This document shows positions 37,341 to 49,084 of a stretch of 64,000 bases of DNA, in pieces. Position 1 is the first letter of the stretch, and every line of letters begins with the position of its first letter. The notes beneath the pieces were generated by a model, which had not been told where the DNA came from, did not search any database, and saw nothing but the letters and a program-made list of their open reading frames with translations. Location of the stretch: contig NZ_AP018207.1 of assembly GCF_002367995.1 (NCBI RefSeq), positions 3,719,083 through 3,783,082 on the forward strand, read 5' to 3'. The DNA comes from Calothrix brevissima NIES-22. Its GTDB lineage: Bacteria > Cyanobacteriota > Cyanobacteriia > Cyanobacteriales > Nostocaceae. A program made the translations under genes and the position numbers.

Positions 37341-39623
37341 ATGCCATCTACAAATCTAGGTTTTTTTAGTTGGCTGTTACAGCAGTTTCAACTCAAGCCA
37401 GGTAAGCCAGCATTTATCTACGGATTGCGGGCTATTTTGGCGCTAGGTGTGCCGATTGCCTTGGGAATTATAACAGGTCATGGTGCGGCTAGTGCGATCG
37501 CAGTTATGGCGGCGATGTTCGTGAATATGGTGGATGTGGGCGGTGCTTATCGTCAAAAAGCCACGGCGATGATAGCTGCAACTATTGGGGTAACTGTGGC
37601 GTTCCTGTTAGCAAATTTAGTCAGCAGCAGTCTTTGGTTAGCGCTTCCCACAACATTCATTGTTATCTTTCTTGCAGGTTTAGCGGGGTTGTTTGGCAGT
37701 GTAGCGGCTTCTGTCAGCTTGGTAATTTCGATTATGTTTGTGGTGGCGCTGGCGAGATTTGCTTCATTTCCCGATTTATCGGCTGTGTTGTGGCAATGTT
37801 TGTTATCTCTGGCTGGTGGAATTTGGGCAATGGTGCTGTCTTTAGGGTTATGGGCGATACGCCCTTACACACCTGTGATGGAGTCTGTTGCTAAATGTTA
37901 CCTTTCTTTGAGTAAATTCTGGGAATTAGCCAGTCAGAGAGTGTTAAATCCAGAAGATATGCAAAATTGGACAAAACAATTTTTGCAAGCCCAGGATACC
38001 GTGATACAAGATTTAACTGATGCGCGGAATAATTGGGCATCAGTGTGGACTAGACAAAAAACCGTGAATTTACGGGGTAATCAGTTACTAATTTTAATTG
38101 AGGATGCCAACCAAATTATAAATTCGGTAGTGGCTGACGTAGAATTATTAGCGATCGCTTCACCAAGTCCGTTATTTTCTGGGTTACAGCAGGAAATTTG
38201 GCAAGTAATGGCAGAGTTAGCAATTGCAATCGAAACTCTCTCAGCAGCAATTGTTAAAGGTAGAAGTTCAGTTCACCTGGGAGATTTGGATAGAAAGATT
38301 GAAGCATTAGAACATCAATGGTTAATATTGCGCAGTCAAGTTGTTAATCGGAAAAATGATCTGCAAACAGATGAATATGCGGATTTAGTTAACTTACGGA
38401 AGATTGCAAATAGTCTGACAAAGCTGACTCAACAGCTTCATACCGATGCTGAGATTGTAGCTAATTTGAGTACAGGAAAACGTCATCGCCACACTTGCCG
38501 AGAAATTTCGCTTCCACAGCCATCAGAGGGCTTTTCTTGGATAAATACGCTGCGGGATAATCTTAATTTTGATTCAGTTTTGTTTCGTCATGCCTTACGC
38601 CTAGCATTAATTACCACAATTGCCGAATTAGTAGCCTCTATATTGCAACTTCCCAGAGGTTATTGGGTAACGCTAACGGCTGTAGTTGCACTTAAACCGA
38701 ATTTTGGCGGAACTACCCAGACAACAGTGCAACGAGTTCTGGGTACTTTTGTAGGTGGGATAATTGGTATTGCTCTAGTTGTGCTGATCAAAAATCCTTT
38801 AGCGATCGCAATTTGTATTTTGTTGCTGATGTTTACGGCGATGTCAGTGCGATCGTTAAGCTACAGCATATTTACCATGACGCAGACTCCTGTAATTATT
38901 CTGTTACTGAATGTGATTAGTACAGGCGGCTGGACAATTGGACTATTGCGCATAGTTGATAGTCTAGCTGGGGGATTATTAGCGCTGCTGGGTAGTTATT
39001 TGCTGTTTCCGCGTTGGGAACGTCAGCAACTCCCCACCCAACTAGAAAAAACCATAGGTGCAAATCTTGTTTACTTTCAACAAGTTATTGCTAATTATCT
39101 CAATTCTCGACAAGATACTGCTGATGCTATTAACAAGCTACGCCATCAAGCTGCCATAGAAAACGCCAACGCTGAGGCGGCTGCACAAAGATTATTTAGC
39201 GAACCCCGTCACGTTCAAGGTGAAATTGAACCTGTAATGACGCTGATGATTTATATTCGCGCTTTTTTTAGTTCAGTAACAACCTTAGGCGAACATTTAC
39301 AAGAATTTAGCGGCGATTATCAATTTACTGAACTCAAGCAATTAGCTGATACCATCATCCAAATTTTAGAGAACTTAGCCCAAGCACTGCAACAGCAACA
39401 GCCACCACTACCCTTACCAGAATTGGATAGCTATCTCGAAGCAATTCACAATGAAATTGAACAGCTACATACAGTGCGGATATCAGAAATAGCCACAAAT
39501 CCTCATGTTGTCACCCCGACTTTACAAGCCGTGCGCGAACAAACTACCCTATCCACAGAGTTAGAGCGGATTGTCAATGAAGTTAAAATTATGCATTGTG
39601 CGATCGCCCTTTTGCAAAAATAA
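37341..39623 (+). CDS. FUSC family membrane transporter
   Basis: A 760-residue inner-membrane protein of the fusaric-acid-resistance/AaeB-like kind. Two hydrophobic blocks (about residues 25-175 and 410-560), each with six helices, alternate with soluble helical parts (about 176-400 and 565-760). The second block has the family pattern LPRGYWVTLTAVVALKPNFGGTTQTTVQRVLGTFVGGIIG. Relatives export aromatic acids or similar compounds; the substrate is unknown here. It appears to be monocistronic. Confidence 0.85.
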   Translation: MPSTNLGFFSWLLQQFQLKPGKPAFIYGLRAILALGVPIALGIITGHGAASAIAVMAAMFVNMVDVGGAYRQKATAMIAATIGVTVAFLLANLVSSSLWLALPTTFIVIFLAGLAGLFGSVAASVSLVISIMFVVALARFASFPDLSAVLWQCLLSLAGGIWAMVLSLGLWAIRPYTPVMESVAKCYLSLSKFWELASQRVLNPEDMQNWTKQFLQAQDTVIQDLTDARNNWASVWTRQKTVNLRGNQLLILIEDANQIINSVVADVELLAIASPSPLFSGLQQEIWQVMAELAIAIETLSAAIVKGRSSVHLGDLDRKIEALEHQWLILRSQVVNRKNDLQTDEYADLVNLRKIANSLTKLTQQLHTDAEIVANLSTGKRHRHTCREISLPQPSEGFSWINTLRDNLNFDSVLFRHALRLALITTIAELVASILQLPRGYWVTLTAVVALKPNFGGTTQTTVQRVLGTFVGGIIGIALVVLIKNPLAIAICILLLMFTAMSVRSLSYSIFTMTQTPVIILLLNVISTGGWTIGLLRIVDSLAGGLLALLGSYLLFPRWERQQLPTQLEKTIGANLVYFQQVIANYLNSRQDTADAINKLRHQAAIENANAEAAAQRLFSEPRHVQGEIEPVMTLMIYIRAFFSSVTTLGEHLQEFSGDYQFTELKQLADTIIQILENLAQALQQQQPPLPLPELDSYLEAIHNEIEQLHTVRISEIATNPHVVTPTLQAVREQTTLSTELERIVNEVKIMHCAIALLQK

Positions 39624-39926
39624 TTGTCAGGGAAGAAAGGCAGAGGGGATAAGATAAAATTTGATTTTTAATCTCTACTAATACCAATTTATATCATGTC
39701 CGCTTGATTACTTACTAAACCCTCTGAACCCCACCCCGACAAAGCGTCGCTTTATCTCCCCTCCCCGTAAACGGGGAGGGGATTAAGGGGTGGGGTGCAA
39801 TGATTACGGGAATCATAACTAATTACCCGGACATGATATTAAATCTTATTTGCGGCGCATCAATATATTCTAGAGGGCATGGCAATGCCATGCCCCTACC
39901 ATTTTATGAACCTTGTTTATGTTTGA
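39624..39926. other. FUSC-DUF2127 convergent gap filled by a nested repeat
   Basis: 303 nt, nearly all of it the composite element 39681-39900 described separately. No gene. Confidence 0.65.
39681..39900. repeat. Interrupted ATACCAATTT element carrying a 149-bp insert
   Basis: The left end ATACCAATTT (39681-39690) and the body from about 39840 (AAATCTTATTT...CATCAATATATTCTAGAGGG, palindrome 39875-39895) match the element at 1868-1967. Between them sits a separate unit, 39691-39839, bounded by the perfect 12-bp inverted repeat ATATCATGTCCG / CGGACATGATAT and itself containing a CCCCACCCC...GGGGTGGGG stem. The right terminal repeat of the outer element is missing. Confidence 0.7.
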
Positions 39927-40370
39927 TTATTTATGTTTAGGAAAATTACGGAATAAATACCAGAAAACTAATACATTAATCAGAAATACAATGAATTTAA
40001 TGGGGGATATTCCCCGAATCAATTCATAAATTTCTGGGGGAATACTGATACCAACTAAAACTAATACTAAGATATGTGCCCATTGCTTTTCGTACCATAA
40101 ACCAATAGCTTCAATGGCAGTAACAATGGCATAAATACCCGCACCAATCCCACTAAAAGCTAAAGTTTTAGGATTAAAATTGAGAATTTTTTCCACAATC
40201 CAATCAATAATTCTGGCTTTACCTTCTAAAACATAATCTTGAGAAAATTCTTCCAGATATTGATAATTTTTTAATGCAAATAATAAAGCTATAGAAGTAA
40301 CAATCAATAGTGAAGCAGTAAAAGCTTTATAAAAAACAATTGCTTTTAAACCAAATGAACGCTGTTTCAA
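39927..40370 (-). CDS. DUF2127 domain membrane protein
   Basis: A 147-residue protein with four membrane helices. The pattern GLKAIVFYKAFTASLLIVTSIAL, then AGIYAIVTAIEAIGLWYEKQWAHILVLVLVGISIPPEIYELI, and FLINVLVFWYLFRN fits DUF2127, a widespread family of unknown function. GLWYEKQWAH with PPEIYEL is the most conserved part. It converges with the FUSC gene. Confidence 0.85.
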   Translation of the reverse strand: MKQRSFGLKAIVFYKAFTASLLIVTSIALLFALKNYQYLEEFSQDYVLEGKARIIDWIVEKILNFNPKTLAFSGIGAGIYAIVTAIEAIGLWYEKQWAHILVLVLVGISIPPEIYELIRGISPIKFIVFLINVLVFWYLFRNFPKHK

Positions 40371-40492
40371 ATAACCTCCTCAGTGGGTAAGGGGAACAGG
40401 AGGACAAGGGGGAACAGGAGGACAAGGAAGCAACTAACAAATGACTAATGACAGCCATCGCCAGTATTTTCATTGCAACGCCCTACTTAATA

Positions 40493-41209
40493 TTAGCCAT
40501 CTATTTTAAGCCGCCCATAGCGAGATGTAAAAGAATTTTCCGGGTTGGATTGATTACACAACCAAGCCCACATTTGATCGCCAAAGGAAAAATGCCACCA
40601 TTCTCTAGGGTTGCGTTGAAAACCAGCTTTTAACATGACATCGCGTAATAACTGACGATGTGCATGATATTGCTGTGCTTGTGGATCTTGATTATTAGCA
40701 TAGTAATCAGGAAGCGATCGCGCTGACATTTCATCAATTGGCGAACCCATATCAACAATTTGTCCTTGCTCGTTTACCAGAGTTACATCTATTGCTGCAC
40801 CTGTACTATGAGGTGGGGGTGTTTTCTCATCTAAGCTAGGAGCAGCCCAAATTTGATAAACTAATTCCCAAATTTCTTGGCGTTGGGTTGGCGATAACTC
40901 CGCTTCTGTCAATCCTCTCTCATTTAAGGCTTGTGCAAAACTATAATCGACCATAAACTGCTGCACAGCTACCGGGCGATAAGCATCAAATATTTGAATG
41001 TACCAATGAGGACGCAGTAATTGGAGGTAATTTTGCGCTTGAATTAAATTTTCTACCACAGTCTGCCGCAAATAATAGGGAGAATGTACTCCATAAGGTG
41101 CGCCTAATTTTTCATAAGGATGGGGAGATTCCACCGCAAATAGTTTTAAAGGAATCTCTACTAATGGTTCACCACATTCGCAGATTTCTATCTGATGATA
41201 GGGTCTCAT
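40493..41209 (-). CDS. D-alanyl-D-alanine dipeptidase-like protein (VanX/M15D)
   Basis: Zinc peptidase that would hydrolyse D-Ala-D-Ala or related dipeptides released in wall turnover. The 238-residue protein shows the M15D residues: Arg78 in DAYRPV, zinc ligands His134 and Asp141 (HSTGAAIDV), catalytic Glu203 and third ligand His206 in REWWHFSFGD. No signal peptide is visible, so it is probably cytosolic. No vancomycin-resistance partners (vanH/vanA) are near, and a recycling role is more likely. Confidence 0.88.
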   Translation of the reverse strand: MRPYHQIEICECGEPLVEIPLKLFAVESPHPYEKLGAPYGVHSPYYLRQTVVENLIQAQNYLQLLRPHWYIQIFDAYRPVAVQQFMVDYSFAQALNERGLTEAELSPTQRQEIWELVYQIWAAPSLDEKTPPPHSTGAAIDVTLVNEQGQIVDMGSPIDEMSARSLPDYYANNQDPQAQQYHAHRQLLRDVMLKAGFQRNPREWWHFSFGDQMWAWLCNQSNPENSFTSRYGRLKIDG

Positions 41210-41322
41210 TCTCTATTTTAGATTTTGGATTTTAGATTTTGGATTGAGAGTGCTAGTTAGATCCCCGACTTTTTCTAAAAGTCGGGGATCTGGGAAGCGA
41301 TCAAAATTTATGAAATAAAACA

Positions 41323-41562
41323 TCAGCAGCAATCTTTGGTTTTTTCTACTACCTCTGGTACTGGATCGTAACCACCGGGATGAAAGGGATGACAGCGTAG
41401 GATGCGGCGAATTCCCATCCACGTACCCCGTAAAGCACCAAATCGCTCAATGGCTTGCATGGTGTACATAGAACAAGTCGGCTGAAAGCGACAGGTTGGG
41501 GGAAATAGGGGTGAAATAAACATTCTGTAACCCTGAATCAGCCAAATCAATATTATTTTCAT
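41323..41562 (-). CDS. yidD: Membrane protein insertion efficiency factor YidD
   Basis: Small membrane-associated protein that aids YidC-dependent insertion. I chose ATG 41562 (79 residues, [22 protein letters not shown]) because the 31 codons before it overlap the divergent gene and have no counterpart in YidD. The family cysteines are clear in [19 protein letters not shown], and the end has [19 protein letters not shown] Cys-Cys tail closes the protein. The start region overlaps none of the phytol-kinase-like gene if that gene begins at 41628. Confidence 0.92.
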   Translation of the reverse strand: MKIILIWLIQGYRMFISPLFPPTCRFQPTCSMYTMQAIERFGALRGTWMGIRRILRCHPFHPGGYDPVPEVVEKTKDCC

Positions 41563-41627
41563 AGTGGCAACCAAATCTAATAAAGTAGAAATAAAGAACG
41601 AAATTTTTCTTGCTAGTAATATCTTTG

Positions 41628-42329
41628 GTGAATACTTTTCCTGCTTTAGACTCAATTTCTCCTTTATGGCTACAAATTGCGATCGTTGCGGTTTGGGTAG
41701 TATTTATTTTAGCGATCGCCTGGACAGTTAATCGCCTCGCCCATAAAGATCCAGAAATTGTCCGCAAGATAGTGCATATTGGCACTGGTAATGTGATTTT
41801 ACTGGCTTGGTGGTTAAATATTCCGGCTAGTCTTGGCATTACAGCTTCAATTTTAGCCAGCGCCGTAACCTTATTGTCCTACCGTTTGCCGATTCTCCCA
41901 GGAATTAATAGTGTTGGGCGTCAAAGTCTAGGGACATTTTTCTACGCTGTTAGTTTTGGCGTTCTCATTGCTTGCTTTTGGTATTTGCAACAACCCCATT
42001 ACGCAGCATTAGGTATTTTGGTAATGACATGGGGAGATGGACTAGCAGCTTTAATCGGTCAGCGCTTTGGTAAAAATAAGTATAAGGTTTTTGGCGTACA
42101 AAAAAGCTGGGAAGGTTCTTTGACGATGACTCTGGTTAGTTACCTCGTCAGCAGTTTAATTTTGCTCGGCGTTCAAGGGAATATTTGGCAAACTTGGGTA
42201 ATATCTCTGTTAGTGGCGATTGTAGCTACAGCTTTAGAAGCCTTTTCCCTTTTAGGTATTGATAATTTAACAGTTCCTCTAGGAAGTGCGGCTTTAGCTT
42301 TTCTATTAGTTGAGCAATTAGTGTTCTAA
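41628..42329 (+). CDS. Phytol kinase / diacylglycerol-polyprenol kinase family protein
   Basis: A membrane protein of about 233 residues with six or seven helices, from the CTP-dependent dolichol/phytol kinase family (VTE5-like). The conserved parts are [54 protein letters not shown] and [20 protein letters not shown]. In cyanobacteria and plants this family recycles phytol for tocopherol or chlorophyll; the substrate is inferred. Starts at TTG 41610, TTG 41625 or GTG 41628 are possible; I take GTG 41628, as it follows the TTGGTG and leaves the yidD promoter free. Confidence 0.8.
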   Translation: MNTFPALDSISPLWLQIAIVAVWVVFILAIAWTVNRLAHKDPEIVRKIVHIGTGNVILLAWWLNIPASLGITASILASAVTLLSYRLPILPGINSVGRQSLGTFFYAVSFGVLIACFWYLQQPHYAALGILVMTWGDGLAALIGQRFGKNKYKVFGVQKSWEGSLTMTLVSYLVSSLILLGVQGNIWQTWVISLLVAIVATALEAFSLLGIDNLTVPLGSAALAFLLVEQLVF

Positions 42330-42621
42330 ATACAACATTTCATTAACTCTTACCTCATTCTCTGCGTACCTCCGCGCTTACCTTTGCGCACCTACCCTGC
42401 GGGAAGGCGAAGCGCCTATGCGTTTAAAGTTTAAATTTCCATCCTCAATTAGCCACGATTTTATGCAAAGCTGTACTCAGCCACTCTCTCAAATCTTGAC
42501 TCACAAACAATATCAGGCTGGCTTAACAAAATTACAGAAGTTTGATAAGTATACTAGTAACCTAGTTTTCAAGAAATTCAAGATATTAAAATTACAATAG
42601 CTGTTTTATAAGTATAAAAAA

Positions 42622-43476
42622 ATGAGATTTAGAGAATGGGCGACTAAGGTTATGCTAATTTGCCTATTGTTCGCCACTCTAATTTTGGCGCTGTTTGCTG
42701 GAAAATCCACTAAACCACAGACAAATAATGCAACCGCGATGTCAGAGATTACATCCTGGAGCGAGTATCCCAAAGCACAATTACAATCAGCGAAGACTCA
42801 GGAAAGTAAATCTCAAAAGGAGTTGCTGAAATCACGGGTGAAAAAAAGTCCGCCTTTAGCTAGGTATAAAACAACGGCGGCTTTTGCTAAATACAAACCT
42901 CGGTATGAAGTTCGACCTGTAAATCCAACTAACTACGGTGAAAGATACGCCAAAGATATTTATGGTGCAGTATTACGCAATCAGCCGATTATAGTGTTAC
43001 ATGAAACGAGTAATTCTGCATCGAGCGCGATTAACTTTTTTCAAACACCTCATGATAATGAAAATATCCAAGCGAGTTATCACACTTTAATTAGGCGAGA
43101 TGGAACGGTGGTTTATCTCATTCCACCAGAAAAGCGGGCTTTTGGTGCAGGTAATTCGGTATTTCAGGGGGCTAATGGTTTGGAAACTGTGAAAACTAAC
43201 CCGAATTTACCACCATCGGTAAATAATTTTGCCTATCATGTTTCGTTGGAAACACCGCCGGAAGCTTGGGGGAATAATCGCATTCAATCGCATAGTGGCT
43301 ATACTGATGGACAATATTATTCTCTGGCTTGGTTAATTGCCCAAAGTCAAGTTCCTGACGATCGCATTACAACTCATCGAGATGTAGACCGTTCGGGTCA
43401 AAGAGTTGACCCGCTCAGTTTTGATTTTAATAAGTTTTTCTATTTACTTCATAATTACCGACAAAGTATTTCGTAA
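42622..43476 (+). CDS. N-acetylmuramoyl-L-alanine amidase (amidase_2/PGRP fold)
   Basis: A 284-residue exported amidase that cuts the bond between N-acetylmuramic acid and L-alanine. An N-terminal membrane anchor or signal (VMLICLLFATLILALFAG) is followed by a basic linker and the catalytic domain. Zinc ligands are visible in IIVLHETSN and in TTHRDVDRSGQRVDPL, together with YHTLIRRDGTVVYLIPP. It is preceded by a 60-codon frame (42418-42600) that I do not consider a gene. Confidence 0.88.
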   Translation: MRFREWATKVMLICLLFATLILALFAGKSTKPQTNNATAMSEITSWSEYPKAQLQSAKTQESKSQKELLKSRVKKSPPLARYKTTAAFAKYKPRYEVRPVNPTNYGERYAKDIYGAVLRNQPIIVLHETSNSASSAINFFQTPHDNENIQASYHTLIRRDGTVVYLIPPEKRAFGAGNSVFQGANGLETVKTNPNLPPSVNNFAYHVSLETPPEAWGNNRIQSHSGYTDGQYYSLAWLIAQSQVPDDRITTHRDVDRSGQRVDPLSFDFNKFFYLLHNYRQSIS

Positions 43477-43677
43477 TTGATAATTCGTAATTATTAGACA
43501 AGAGATTTTATTGAACCACGGAGGCGCAGAGAACACAGAGATAGGAGGAGAATTTTTATTCAGGTTAAAAATGTCTGATTTGATGAGTGAAAATTAATAG
43601 ACTTGAAATACCTGAATTATTCCATCTTTCAGCATCTTGTATTTAATAATTACGAATTACGAATTACGAATTACGAA

Positions 43678-45483
43678 TTACGAATTACTAAAGCTGTAGA
43701 TTTGCTGAGTTTCTAAGCGATCGCAAATTGCCGAGGGTAATGTACCATCTGTAAAGGTCTGGCGATCTAGTTGAACTTGTAGGTTCGTTAGCGGATCGTT
43801 ACCGACTGAAATCAGAAATTCGAGTTTTTGAATTTCCGGTAAACTGACTAAATGGTCGAGAATTTGGGCGATCGCTTGGAGGTAAGGATGATTTCTTTGC
43901 TGATACCAATCGCTAGCAGCTACTTTCGGTTGGTCAAAACCTAAGTGTACTGTTAAGGATGGTTTATCAAAAAGAGCGATCGCTAATGGTCGCGCTTCTT
44001 CTTGTAGCAATAGGTGATGATTTTTCACCAAATTCCGAATTTTTTCTAGGCGTTCATAGCGTTGCGTCACCGATTCGGGATCGTCTTGCCAATGAATTGC
44101 TACTGTGACTAAATAAGTTTGCAGCAGCATGTGACCTAGTTTTTGTGCTTTGGTGGCTAGGTAGTACGAATTGTAGTCATTCGCCTCAATCAATAACGGA
44201 ACGCGATCGACTACTTCCAAACCATAGCCTTTAACCCCCGCAATTTTTCGGGGATTATTGGTAATCAAACGAATTTTTTTGATACCCAAATCCATGAGCA
44301 TTTGCGCACCCATACCATAATCGCGCAGGTCAGCCGCAAATCCTAAGCGCTCGTTGGCTTCTACTGTATCCAAACCCATATCTTGTAAGGAATAGGCTTT
44401 GAGTTTGTTAATTAAACCAATTCCTCGCCCTTCTTGACGCAGGTATACGACAACACCTTGCCCAGCCACTTCAATCATCTTTAATGCGGCTTGCAGTTGC
44501 ATTCGACAGTCGCAACGCAAAGAACCTAAAGCGTCGCCAGTTAAACATTCTGAGTGCATCCTGACCATCACTTCTTGGTCTTTGAAGGTGGCGGGATCGC
44601 CCTTGACAATGGCTACATGTTCGCAGTTATCTAGGGTGTGGCGGTAAGCGTAGATTTTGAAGTGACCGAACTGGGTAGGTAACTCAGCAATGCTTTCGCG
44701 GGTAACTAAGCGATCGTGCTGGAGGCGATAACTAATTAAATCAGCAATACTAATAATTTTTAGATTGTGACTGCGAGCATACTCAATTAGCTGGGGTAAC
44801 CGCGCCATTGAACCGTCGGGGTTTTGAATTTCACAAATGACCCCAGCCGGATATAACCCTGCTAATCGAGATAAGTCTACAGCCGCTTCTGTATGTCCTG
44901 CGCGTTTTAGTACACCACCCTCTTTAGCCCGAATCGGGAAAATATGACCGGGACGACGTAAATCTAAAGGCTTTGTGGCTGGATTCAGGGCTACCTGGAT
45001 AGTCCGGGCGCGATCGTCGGCGGAGATTCCGGTACTAACGCCCAAGTGCGGCCCAGCGTCAATGCTGACGGTAAAAGCTGTCTGGTTGGTGTCGGTAATA
45101 TTGGTCACCATTAACGGTAAGTCTAGTTCATCCAGGCGATCGCCTGTCATTGCCAGACAAATCAATCCCCTAGCTTCCACCGCCATAAAATTAATCATGT
45201 CGGGTGTCGCAAATTGGGCTGCACAAATTAAGTCGCCTTCATTTTCGCGATTTTCGTCATCTACCACGACGATGACCCGACCGGCTTTTAAATCCGCTAA
45301 AGCCGCATCAATGGAATCAAACTTAAATGGTGAACTATTACCGTTATCAGCTGACTCTACGCCATCATTTTCTGACTCAGGCGAGCGATCGAGCGTTTGC
45401 TCTAGCGGAGCGATTCCATTGCTCTGATCGCTAGAGTTTAAAGAAGTTGCTTGTGACTGCTGTTTAGTCTTAGGCTTTGACAC
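43678..45483 (-). CDS. ribBA: Bifunctional 3,4-dihydroxy-2-butanone 4-phosphate synthase / GTP cyclohydrolase II
   Basis: Supplies both precursors of riboflavin. Order in 601 residues: Ser/Gln-rich leader (1-52), DHBP synthase about 55-255 ([27 protein letters not shown]), GTP cyclohydrolase II about 262-440 with zinc-binding [14 protein letters not shown] and RQEGRGIGL, and a further 140-residue extension. The extension is typical of cyanobacterial RibBA, in my recollection, and has no recognised catalytic motif. Catalytic residues look intact. No FMN riboswitch is apparent upstream; an IS remnant starts about 100 nt before the start. Confidence 0.94.
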   Translation of the reverse strand: MSKPKTKQQSQATSLNSSDQSNGIAPLEQTLDRSPESENDGVESADNGNSSPFKFDSIDAALADLKAGRVIVVVDDENRENEGDLICAAQFATPDMINFMAVEARGLICLAMTGDRLDELDLPLMVTNITDTNQTAFTVSIDAGPHLGVSTGISADDRARTIQVALNPATKPLDLRRPGHIFPIRAKEGGVLKRAGHTEAAVDLSRLAGLYPAGVICEIQNPDGSMARLPQLIEYARSHNLKIISIADLISYRLQHDRLVTRESIAELPTQFGHFKIYAYRHTLDNCEHVAIVKGDPATFKDQEVMVRMHSECLTGDALGSLRCDCRMQLQAALKMIEVAGQGVVVYLRQEGRGIGLINKLKAYSLQDMGLDTVEANERLGFAADLRDYGMGAQMLMDLGIKKIRLITNNPRKIAGVKGYGLEVVDRVPLLIEANDYNSYYLATKAQKLGHMLLQTYLVTVAIHWQDDPESVTQRYERLEKIRNLVKNHHLLLQEEARPLAIALFDKPSLTVHLGFDQPKVAASDWYQQRNHPYLQAIAQILDHLVSLPEIQKLEFLISVGNDPLTNLQVQLDRQTFTDGTLPSAICDRLETQQIYSFSNS

Positions 45484-46328
45484 AGAGTAATTCCAGCTAC
45501 CAAAAGTAAATTTTTTTTACAATTTCCTCTTTTAGATTGTAACTCGTTTAATAGGCATAGGCGTACATTGGCAATGAATTGATATCTTGACATCCTCACC
45601 GACCTAAAGGCGCGGTGAAAACTAATTCTCACGATTTAGGTTTCTGTTTCATAGCAACTGCCTCCACCCACAAGGAGTTTTGGTCTTATGTTCGCTCCAC
45701 AGACTATCCCCGCAAGCCCTGCGGTTCTCATGTATCGAAATCTCAAACAGAAATTTCTGATATATTTTGATTCCAGGGTTGGACTGTCCATTGCCCCTTC
45801 CTCTTTTCCCGGTCTACCGATTTTTCTTCCCCGTTGCGAAGTATCGCCAACTTTGGTGTTAGGGTTTATGTCTCCATCGTCGCGGATGGGTCATTGACCA
45901 TCTCTATTTTACCACCCTCTATGTAAAGCCGTCCTTCAAGGACGGGGTTTCTACCCATTTTTCTGATGACCAGAATTTCTGCTTTAAAATTAAGGTTTAT
46001 TACTCAAATGCAGCAGCAATACGCCTTTAACGGCAGTATACTGTCAAGCTCATACCATTAAGAAAAGGTGTGGGATTGTGAATATGACATTTTCACAAGG
46101 TTTGATTTGTTATGTACTGAAGTCAGCAAGCAGTTGCTACTCCCACCCCTGGGAAGAAAAAACGCAAAAACTGACTTTTGGTGAGACCATAGAATCTCAT
46201 TGCTATTAAGATTGCAGCCATCTATACCCTGGCTCAATTCTGTGGCTATTGCGCGTTGCGTATCTGGTCGCTGATATGTTGATAGCTAAGAACTGATTTA
46301 AACAAAAGCGGATAAGGATTTCATCATT
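45484..46328. other. ribBA-argC divergent region with IS remnant
   Basis: 845 nt. The middle is the 370-bp IS605-type solo element (45587-45957). The argC promoter should lie between 45960 and 46328. The open frame 45688-45897 falls within the element and is not taken as a gene. Confidence 0.65.
45587..45957 (-). mobile_element. tnpB-less IS200/IS605-type element (possible solo omega-RNA locus)
   Basis: On the minus strand it begins with ATGGG and a left-end hairpin at 45925-45950 (AAACCCCGTCCT / AGGACGGCTTT) and ends in GGTCGGTGAGGATGTCAA, matching the ends of the intact tnpB element at 18827-20246. The 300-nt interior contains several GC stems (for instance GCAGGGCTTGCGGGG, CCACAAGG regions) but no tnpB frame. 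It resembles the right-end RNA portion of a larger element after loss of the gene, and may move or be transcribed through a TnpA or TnpB supplied in trans. Confidence 0.6.
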
Positions 46329-47387
46329 ATGGGCAAAAATGGACGCGTACCAGTTGGGATTGTTGGCGCGTCAGGCTATGGCGGAGTACAGTTAGTTCGA
46401 TTACTAATGGATCATCCAGAACTCGAACTAGTTTATTTAGGCGGTGAGAGTAGCGCAGGTAAACCCTTTGCAGATCTCTACCCCCATCTGGCTCATGCAG
46501 TTAACCTGCCAATCGAAGCGGTAGATGCAGAAATTATCGCCCAGCGCTGTGAAGCAGTATTTTTATCTTTACCAAATGGTCTGGCTTGCCAAATTACGCC
46601 AAAACTGATAGAAAAAGGCATTAAAGTACTGGATCTCAGTGCTGATTATCGATTTACAAATTTGGCAACCTATACCACTTGGTATGGTACCGAAAGAAGC
46701 GATCAAAAAGTAGCCGCTTCAGCAGTCTACGGATTACCAGAACTTTATCGCGATCGCATTGCCGAAGCGCAGTTAGTAGGATGTCCTGGTTGCTATCCCA
46801 CAGCTAGTCTTCTAGCGCTTTCACCACTCTTAAAGCAGGGCTTAATTATGCCCGAAACCGCCATTATTGACGCTAAATCTGGTACATCTGGCGGGGGGCG
46901 ACAAGCGAAAATTAATATGCTCTTAGCTGAGGCAGACAACTCCCTCGCTGCATACGGAGTTGCGCGACACCGCCATACCCCAGAAATTGAGCAAATTTGT
47001 AGCGAATTGGCTGGACACGAACTCACAGTTCAATTTACACCCCATCTCATCCCAATGGTGCGGGGGATTTTGGCTACTGTATATGCCACACTCCGCGATC
47101 CCGGTCTTGTCAGGGATGATATGGTAACAATTTATAATGCCTTTTACCGTAATGCTCCTTGGGTCAAAGTCTGTGAAAGCGGCGTCTATCCGCAGACCAA
47201 GTGGGCAAGCGGGAGCAATCTTTGCTATATCGGTATAGAAGTTGACCCGCGTACCAGGCGCGTGATTGTGATGTCAGCAATCGATAACCTAATTAAAGGG
47301 CAAGCGGGTCAAGCGATTCAGTGTTTAAACATCATGATGGGTTGGGATGAAACCTTAGGGTTACCTAAGTTGGGGTTTTATCCGTAA
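46329..47387 (+). CDS. argC: N-acetyl-gamma-glutamyl-phosphate reductase
   Basis: Third step of arginine synthesis, reducing N-acetylglutamyl phosphate to the semialdehyde with NADPH. The 352-residue protein has [18 protein letters not shown] at its nucleotide-binding start and catalytic Cys155 in [10 protein letters not shown], with the type 1 ArgC segments [11 protein letters not shown] and [10 protein letters not shown]. It is monocistronic, converging with eno over a perfect 17-bp inverted repeat. Confidence 0.96.
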   Translation: MGKNGRVPVGIVGASGYGGVQLVRLLMDHPELELVYLGGESSAGKPFADLYPHLAHAVNLPIEAVDAEIIAQRCEAVFLSLPNGLACQITPKLIEKGIKVLDLSADYRFTNLATYTTWYGTERSDQKVAASAVYGLPELYRDRIAEAQLVGCPGCYPTASLLALSPLLKQGLIMPETAIIDAKSGTSGGGRQAKINMLLAEADNSLAAYGVARHRHTPEIEQICSELAGHELTVQFTPHLIPMVRGILATVYATLRDPGLVRDDMVTIYNAFYRNAPWVKVCESGVYPQTKWASGSNLCYIGIEVDPRTRRVIVMSAIDNLIKGQAGQAIQCLNIMMGWDETLGLPKLGFYP

Positions 47388-47431
47388 TGGGGCATGGGGC
47401 ATTGGGCATTGAAAAAAATTTTGGATTTTGG

Positions 47432-47481
47432 ATTTTAGATTTTAGATTGGAATCCAAAATCGCAAATCTAAAATCTAAAAT
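47432..47481. terminator. Bidirectional hairpin between argC and eno
   Basis: ATTTTAGATTTTAGATT (47432-47448) and AATCTAAAATCTAAAAT (47465-47481) form a perfect 17-bp stem with a 16-nt loop. It is A/T rich and lies midway between two convergent genes, so it could end transcription from both sides. Confidence 0.55.
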
Positions 47482-47499
47482 TCTCCCTGCCCCTAGTCC

Positions 47500-48831
<1,332 letters not shown>

Positions 48832-48968
48832 TTAACAATCGCCAACAGTACAGTCAGTCATTTACCCAATCGCTAGCATAGGCGTTTACGTGACGCTGTA
48901 GGCTGAGATTAAAGAATATTTCCGGTGATTACGTCAACTGATTGACAATTGGGTATTGGGCATGGGGC

Positions 48969-48999
48969 AGACGCGATGAATCGCGTCTCTACAATTGTC
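48969..48999. repeat. Dispersed palindrome, copy 1 (AGACGCGAT...)
   Basis: AGACGCGA-TGAA-TCGCGTCT followed by (C/G)TACAATTGTC. A second copy at 59423-59453 differs at one base. Both lie in gaps about 70-110 nt upstream of a gene. Confidence 0.7.
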
Positions 49000-49084
49000 T
49001 TCCTTGTCCCCCTTGTCCCCCTTCCCTTGTCCCCCTTCTCCCTGCGTAGCAAATTAAAATCGGTAAAGAACTAATCAGGAGTTA

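Noticed and set aside
40493-41209. Vancomycin-resistance cassette
   Set aside because: The VanX-like gene has no vanH, vanA or vanS/R neighbours; a wall-recycling dipeptidase is the simpler reading.
45484-45600. FMN riboswitch upstream of ribBA
   Set aside because: The conserved RFN segments are not recognisable in the 100 nt before the start, and the region runs into the IS remnant.
45688-45897. 69-codon plus-strand frame
   Set aside because: Lies antisense within the IS605-type remnant; frames of this kind over omega-RNA regions are usually spurious.
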